This document shows, one piece after another, positions 6,345 through 8,385 of a stretch of DNA of 8,385 nt. The notes beneath the pieces were generated by a model. The model did no database searches. It was not told the origin of the DNA and saw only the letters and a list, made by a program, of their open reading frames with translations. Each line of letters opens with the position of its first letter. Position 1 is the first letter of the stretch. The DNA lies in NCBI GenBank assembly GCA_016839345.1, contig JAEOUL010000166.1, positions 1 to 8,385 of the forward strand, written 5' to 3'. This DNA comes from Candidatus Thorarchaeota archaeon. GTDB taxonomy: Archaea; Asgardarchaeota; Thorarchaeia; Thorarchaeales; Thorarchaeaceae. Both the position numbers and the translations under genes were made by a program.

Positions 6345-7079
6345 CTATAACTTAGTTTTTAGAATCTCCCTGATGTCGTGAAGTGCAAGCAAAATGTCAT
6401 CATCAAGAGTGCTGTCACTTCTCTGAACTGGTTCATCTCTTGGTGAAACCACTTCAGTACCAGTTGTGTACGGGTCTCTAAATCGCCTAAGCTCACGTAA
6501 GACAAACTGTGCAAGCTCTCTGTAGAACTTGATACCTTCTAGTTTCTCTTCGGGACCTGCCTGTCCGCCTGGTCCACCAGAGTAACCGGCGGTCTGAATC
6601 TCGACAGTTCCAATCCTGAACAGTCTATCAAAGACCCCAGCTCTGCTAGCTATGTTTGTAATAGTCCTGAAGGGAACATGTTTTCGAGTGATGTTGATGA
6701 TGCCTTTCTTGACATACACCTCTGGCATCGCTGTACCAGACTCAGATATGACTGCGTACTCAATGGATCTCACGTAAACGACTATACCGATCAATGCTGG
6801 AACCAACCAGATGATGTTGAATATCAAGACCCACTGATTAAATGTGGGGATCCAACTGAGGAGAGCAAGTCTCTCACTTGATGCCCATCCATCAAAGAAT
6901 CCAATCAGCCATGCAATTCCATACATCATAAAGACAGCCAGTGCCCATGATACTACTGCAAAGCCAATGGTTTCGAACCACCACTTGTTTCTCAATGCAC
7001 TTGAGGGCTTGAATGTTCTCCCAAAGGACATGTCCAGAGGGGATTCCAAAACTCCTTGTAGTCCGTTTTCTACTACCAA
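6345..7079 (-). CDS. Membrane protein with bPH2 (YdbS-like) domain, copy 4 (first in operon order)
   Basis: 244 residues from a TTG start. An in-frame TAA stands immediately before TTG 7079, so the gene cannot begin earlier, and a GTGAT site lies 6 bases ahead. Alignment of GVLESPLDMSFGRTFKP with the GVVIKPPMDDVTAGRVFKP of copy 3 supports keeping this start rather than the internal ATG (Met17). Two membrane helices lie at about 36-62 and 84-103. The bPH2 domain covers about 103-200 with KHVPFRTITNI and FDRLFRIGTVEIQTAG. Arg154 replaces the Gly of the RLFGIG motif found in copies 1 and 2. DPYTTGTE and a C-terminal helix (LDDDILLALHDIREIL) follow. It begins 7 bases after the HTH gene stops, so it is the second gene of the operon. 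Confidence 0.87.
   Translation of the reverse strand: MVVENGLQGVLESPLDMSFGRTFKPSSALRNKWWFETIGFAVVSWALAVFMMYGIAWLIGFFDGWASSERLALLSWIPTFNQWVLIFNIIWLVPALIGIVVYVRSIEYAVISESGTAMPEVYVKKGIINITRKHVPFRTITNIASRAGVFDRLFRIGTVEIQTAGYSGGPGGQAGPEEKLEGIKFYRELAQFVLRELRRFRDPYTTGTEVVSPRDEPVQRSDSTLDDDILLALHDIREILKTKL
6547..6614 (-). repeat. 68-bp exact duplicate shared by bPH2 copies 3 and 4 (second instance)
   Basis: Identical to 5479-5546 (see that entry), in the same orientation and the same codon frame of a paralogous gene about 1.07 kb away. Confidence 0.85.
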
Positions 7080-7086
7080 TTATCTA

Positions 7087-7587
7087 TCACGACTCCTTTC
7101 GTTTGTAACGCGGGATCTCCTTTGCCGCGAGCTTGTTGAAAATCGCAATCGACTGCTGAGTCATTGGGAGCTGTTCCTCATCAGGGCGGAGAGTAATACT
7201 GTACTCATCCATGATTGTATCAAGTGTTTCCCTGCACTCTGCCTCTTTTGGACAATCGGGGCAGAGCTTTCCCGCGTAGGAGTCATGTTTGTACCATATG
7301 ATGACGCCAAGCTTCATCGTGAAGATGATGTATACTTGGGCGTTTGCTTGATAGTCAAATCCGATGAGGATTCCCTTATAGTCAAGCAAGCTCTCCACAT
7401 CAAGCCTGTGACTACTTGCGTGTTCATTCAGTATTTTGGCGATCTTTTTACGCGCTCTGTTGAGCACTCGCGATACGTAGGCCGGGCTCCAATCCTCTTT
7501 CACATTCTGTTCAGCTATATCTGTGGTACTCAGTCCTTTCTGGAACTGTTCCCAGACCATTGCTTCATGTGTAGAGAGTTGGGGCAT
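7087..7587 (-). CDS. HTH transcriptional regulator (sigma-70 region 4 / Tfx-like HTH) with C-terminal sensor-like domain
   Basis: A 166-residue protein. Residues 3-52 form a helix-turn-helix of the kind seen in Tfx and sigma-70 region 4: LSTHEAMVWEQFQKG, then LSTTDIAEQ as the turn, then SPAYVSRVLNRARKKIAKI as the recognition helix. Residues 70-100 look like beta strands (GILIGFDYQ, AQVYIIFTM, LGVIIWYK). They are followed by CPDCPKEAEC, with Cys109, Cys112 and Cys118 and His101 nearby, a possible metal or redox site. A GGTGAT ribosome site sits 6 bases before ATG 7587. It heads the bPH2 operon and diverges from an ABC ATPase, and inverted repeats flank the shared TATA box, so it is most likely an autoregulator of both units. 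Exact family assignment is uncertain; Tfx proper has a different C-terminal half. Confidence 0.75.
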   Translation of the reverse strand: MPQLSTHEAMVWEQFQKGLSTTDIAEQNVKEDWSPAYVSRVLNRARKKIAKILNEHASSHRLDVESLLDYKGILIGFDYQANAQVYIIFTMKLGVIIWYKHDSYAGKLCPDCPKEAECRETLDTIMDEYSITLRPDEEQLPMTQQSIAIFNKLAAKEIPRYKRKES

Positions 7588-7611
7588 TCTTGAATCACCG
7601 CGTTTGTGGTT

Positions 7612-7638
7612 TTACCAGCTTAAGTATCTTTCTGGTAA
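7612..7638. promoter_or_regulatory. Inverted repeat in the HTH-gene leader, candidate operator
   Basis: TTACCAG (7612-7618) and CTGGTAA (7632-7638) are perfect 7-base inverted arms around a 13-base spacer. They lie between the minus-strand TATA box and the HTH start, about where transcription would begin. The GGTAA word recurs on the other side of the TATA box. Confidence 0.5.
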
Positions 7639-7662
7639 TTCCTTATTACATTCTTGGGAAAG

Positions 7663-7674
7663 TTTATATATAAA
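7663..7674. promoter_or_regulatory. Palindromic TATA box serving both directions
   Basis: TTTATATATAAA is a perfect 12-base palindrome and a near-ideal archaeal TATA box on either strand. Purine-rich BRE-like bases precede it on + (GGGAAAG) and on - (CAACAAA). With the usual spacing of about 25 bases, transcription would start near 7694 toward the ABC gene and near 7643 toward the HTH/bPH2 operon. It is the only such element in the 147-base gap. Confidence 0.7.
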
Positions 7675-7685
7675 TTTGTTGAATA

Positions 7686-7704
7686 TTTACCTAGATTTGG
7701 TAAA
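7686..7704. promoter_or_regulatory. Inverted repeat TTTACC/GGTAAA near the ABC-gene transcription start
   Basis: TTTACC (7686-7691) and GGTAAA (7699-7704) are perfect 6-base arms with a 7-base spacer. The right arm is shared with the overlapping 8-base inverted repeat that follows, so the GGTAAA word appears in alternating orientation, as in clustered operators. Confidence 0.45.
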
Positions 7705-7718
7705 CAATTTTTGTTTAC
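7700..7718. promoter_or_regulatory. Perfect 8-bp inverted repeat, candidate operator for the ABC gene
   Basis: GTAAACAA (7700-7707) and TTGTTTAC (7711-7718) are perfect arms around TTT. The element lies about 25-50 bases downstream of the TATA box and just ahead of the ribosome site, where archaeal repressors commonly block initiation. A transcript hairpin is possible, but the AT-rich stem would be weak. Confidence 0.5.
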
Positions 7719-7721
7719 ATC

Positions 7722-7727
7722 AGGTGA
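7722..7727 (+). promoter_or_regulatory. Shine-Dalgarno of the ABC ATPase gene
   Basis: AGGTGA ends 7 bases before ATG 7735, separated by a run of A. It fixes the start of the truncated ABC gene. Confidence 0.75.
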
Positions 7728-7734
7728 AAAAAAA

Positions 7735-8385
7735 ATGGGAAATAACGGGATTGTTATTCGAACAAGCGGCTTGAACAAGAGATTCGATACTGTTCAAGCT
7801 GTTAGAAATCTAAACCTAGAGGTTCGATCTGGCAGCAGGTTTGGTTTCCTTGGTCCTAATGGAGCTGGGAAGACAACCACTGTCCGAATACTCTCGGGTC
7901 TACTAAAACAAACTAGCGGATATGCCGAAGTATGCGACATTGATGTTAGTAAAGATCGTGATGCCATCAAGGCAATAACAGGTCTGCTTCCAGAAACCCC
8001 GGGTCTCTACTCGAAGCTCTCTGCTGTTGAGTTCCTAGAGTTTATTGGAGCACTGAACGGCAGAAATGGCGATGGACTGTACAAACGAATCGATAGTCTA
8101 CTTGGTATACTTGGACTGGAGGGAAGACAGGACGACCTGCTGGAATCATACTCATCAGGTATGAAGCAGAAAGTCCTAGTCGCCTCGACACTTTTGCACG
8201 AGCCTAAGGTTGTGTTTCTTGATGAACCAACATCTCGGCTTGATCCTAGTGCAAGCGCAATAGTCAAAGACATGATTCTAGTACTTGCTGAGGAAACTGA
8301 TACTACTTTCTTCATCTGCACCCACATGACTAACTTTGCAGAGGATGTCTGTGATGTTATTGGAATCCTCAATGAAGGTGAAATA
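7735..8385 (+). CDS. ABC-2-type transporter ATP-binding protein, 3' truncated by the window
   Basis: The first 217 residues of an ABC ATPase of the DrrA/CcmA-like group; the frame is still open at the right edge. Walker A is GPNGAGKTT (40-48). The Q-loop region reads LLPETPGLY (84-92), with Glu or Thr where Gln is common. The signature is YSSGMKQK (139-146), Walker B is VVFLDEP (159-165), and the H-loop is THM with His197. Arg168 stands in the D-loop (SRLDP) where SGLDP is usual. It should power a two-component exporter whose permease is probably encoded just outside the window. It is divergent from the HTH/bPH2 operon, and a palindromic TATA box and repeated operator-like words in the gap suggest joint control. 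The substrate is unknown; drugs, peptides or lipids are typical for this group. Confidence 0.92.
   Translation, partial: MGNNGIVIRTSGLNKRFDTVQAVRNLNLEVRSGSRFGFLGPNGAGKTTTVRILSGLLKQTSGYAEVCDIDVSKDRDAIKAITGLLPETPGLYSKLSAVEFLEFIGALNGRNGDGLYKRIDSLLGILGLEGRQDDLLESYSSGMKQKVLVASTLLHEPKVVFLDEPTSRLDPSASAIVKDMILVLAEETDTTFFICTHMTNFAEDVCDVIGILNEGEI

Noticed and set aside
6549..6614. The 68-bp duplicate as a mobile element or CRISPR-type repeat
   Set aside because: It occurs only twice, in frame, at the same place in two paralogous genes; no spacer pattern, terminal repeats or transposase is present.
6844..7593. An open frame of 249 codons on the + strand opposite bPH2 copy 4 and the HTH gene
   Set aside because: It lies antisense to two genes with clear domains, shows no recognisable motif and has irregular composition; it is a shadow of the opposite-strand coding frames.
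7700..7718. The 8-bp inverted repeat as a transcription terminator or riboswitch
   Set aside because: The stem is AT-rich with a 3-base loop, sits between TATA box and ribosome site, and fits an operator better.
7523..7774. A + strand frame running through the divergent gap into the ABC gene
   Set aside because: It covers the TATA box and operator region and overlaps the HTH start and the ABC start in another frame; its predicted product is unremarkable.
8007..8372. Minus-strand Ser-rich frame opposite the ABC ATPase
   Set aside because: The Ser/Arg-rich composition is typical of an antisense shadow, and the + frame has all ABC motifs.

Overview
The window looks like archaeal chromosome. 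Strong GGAGG or GGTGAT Shine-Dalgarno sites precede many genes, GTG and TTG starts occur, TTTATATA-type TATA boxes with purine-rich upstream bases stand in for bacterial -35/-10 boxes, and there is an archaeal-style HTH regulator. GC content looks moderate (not counted). Gene content would suit an Asgard/Thorarchaeia-like or other anaerobic sediment archaeon, but that placement is a low-confidence inference. Coding density is very high. No tRNA, rRNA, CRISPR array or insertion sequence is visible.

Left part (1-3628): catabolism centred on reductive pyrimidine degradation. It holds the 3' end of a class-III aminotransferase of AGXT2/beta-alanine type (+), a beta-ureidopropionase of the nitrilase superfamily (-), a dihydropyrimidinase/hydantoinase (+), and a TIM-barrel xylose-isomerase-like protein (+) probably cotranscribed with the dihydropyrimidinase. 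Together the first three could take dihydrouracil to N-carbamoyl-beta-alanine, then beta-alanine, then malonate semialdehyde. The reductase that makes dihydrouracil is not in the window, and the TIM-barrel protein has no obvious step.

Right part (3631-7587, all minus): a compact apparent operon. It starts with a small HTH regulator carrying a Cys cluster. Four paralogous membrane proteins with a bacterial-PH (bPH2, YdbS/YdbT-like) domain follow, interspersed with a two-helix 70-residue membrane protein and two single-helix microproteins of 32 and 30 residues. The microproteins are backed by good ribosome-binding sites. Spacing is 0-18 nt throughout, so the products are probably made together and may form one membrane complex.

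Divergent from this operon (7735 to the right edge, +) is an ABC-2-type transporter ATPase, cut by the window end. The 147-bp gap between the two units carries a perfect palindromic TATA box (7663-7674) that can serve both strands. On each side, about where transcription would start, lie inverted repeats built from the same GGTAA/TTACC word. This suggests that the HTH protein controls its own operon and the exporter as one regulon. The bPH2/microprotein/HTH/ABC locus is the most interesting part. By analogy with bacterial ydbST it could serve membrane defence or envelope homeostasis, but nothing in the sequence proves that.
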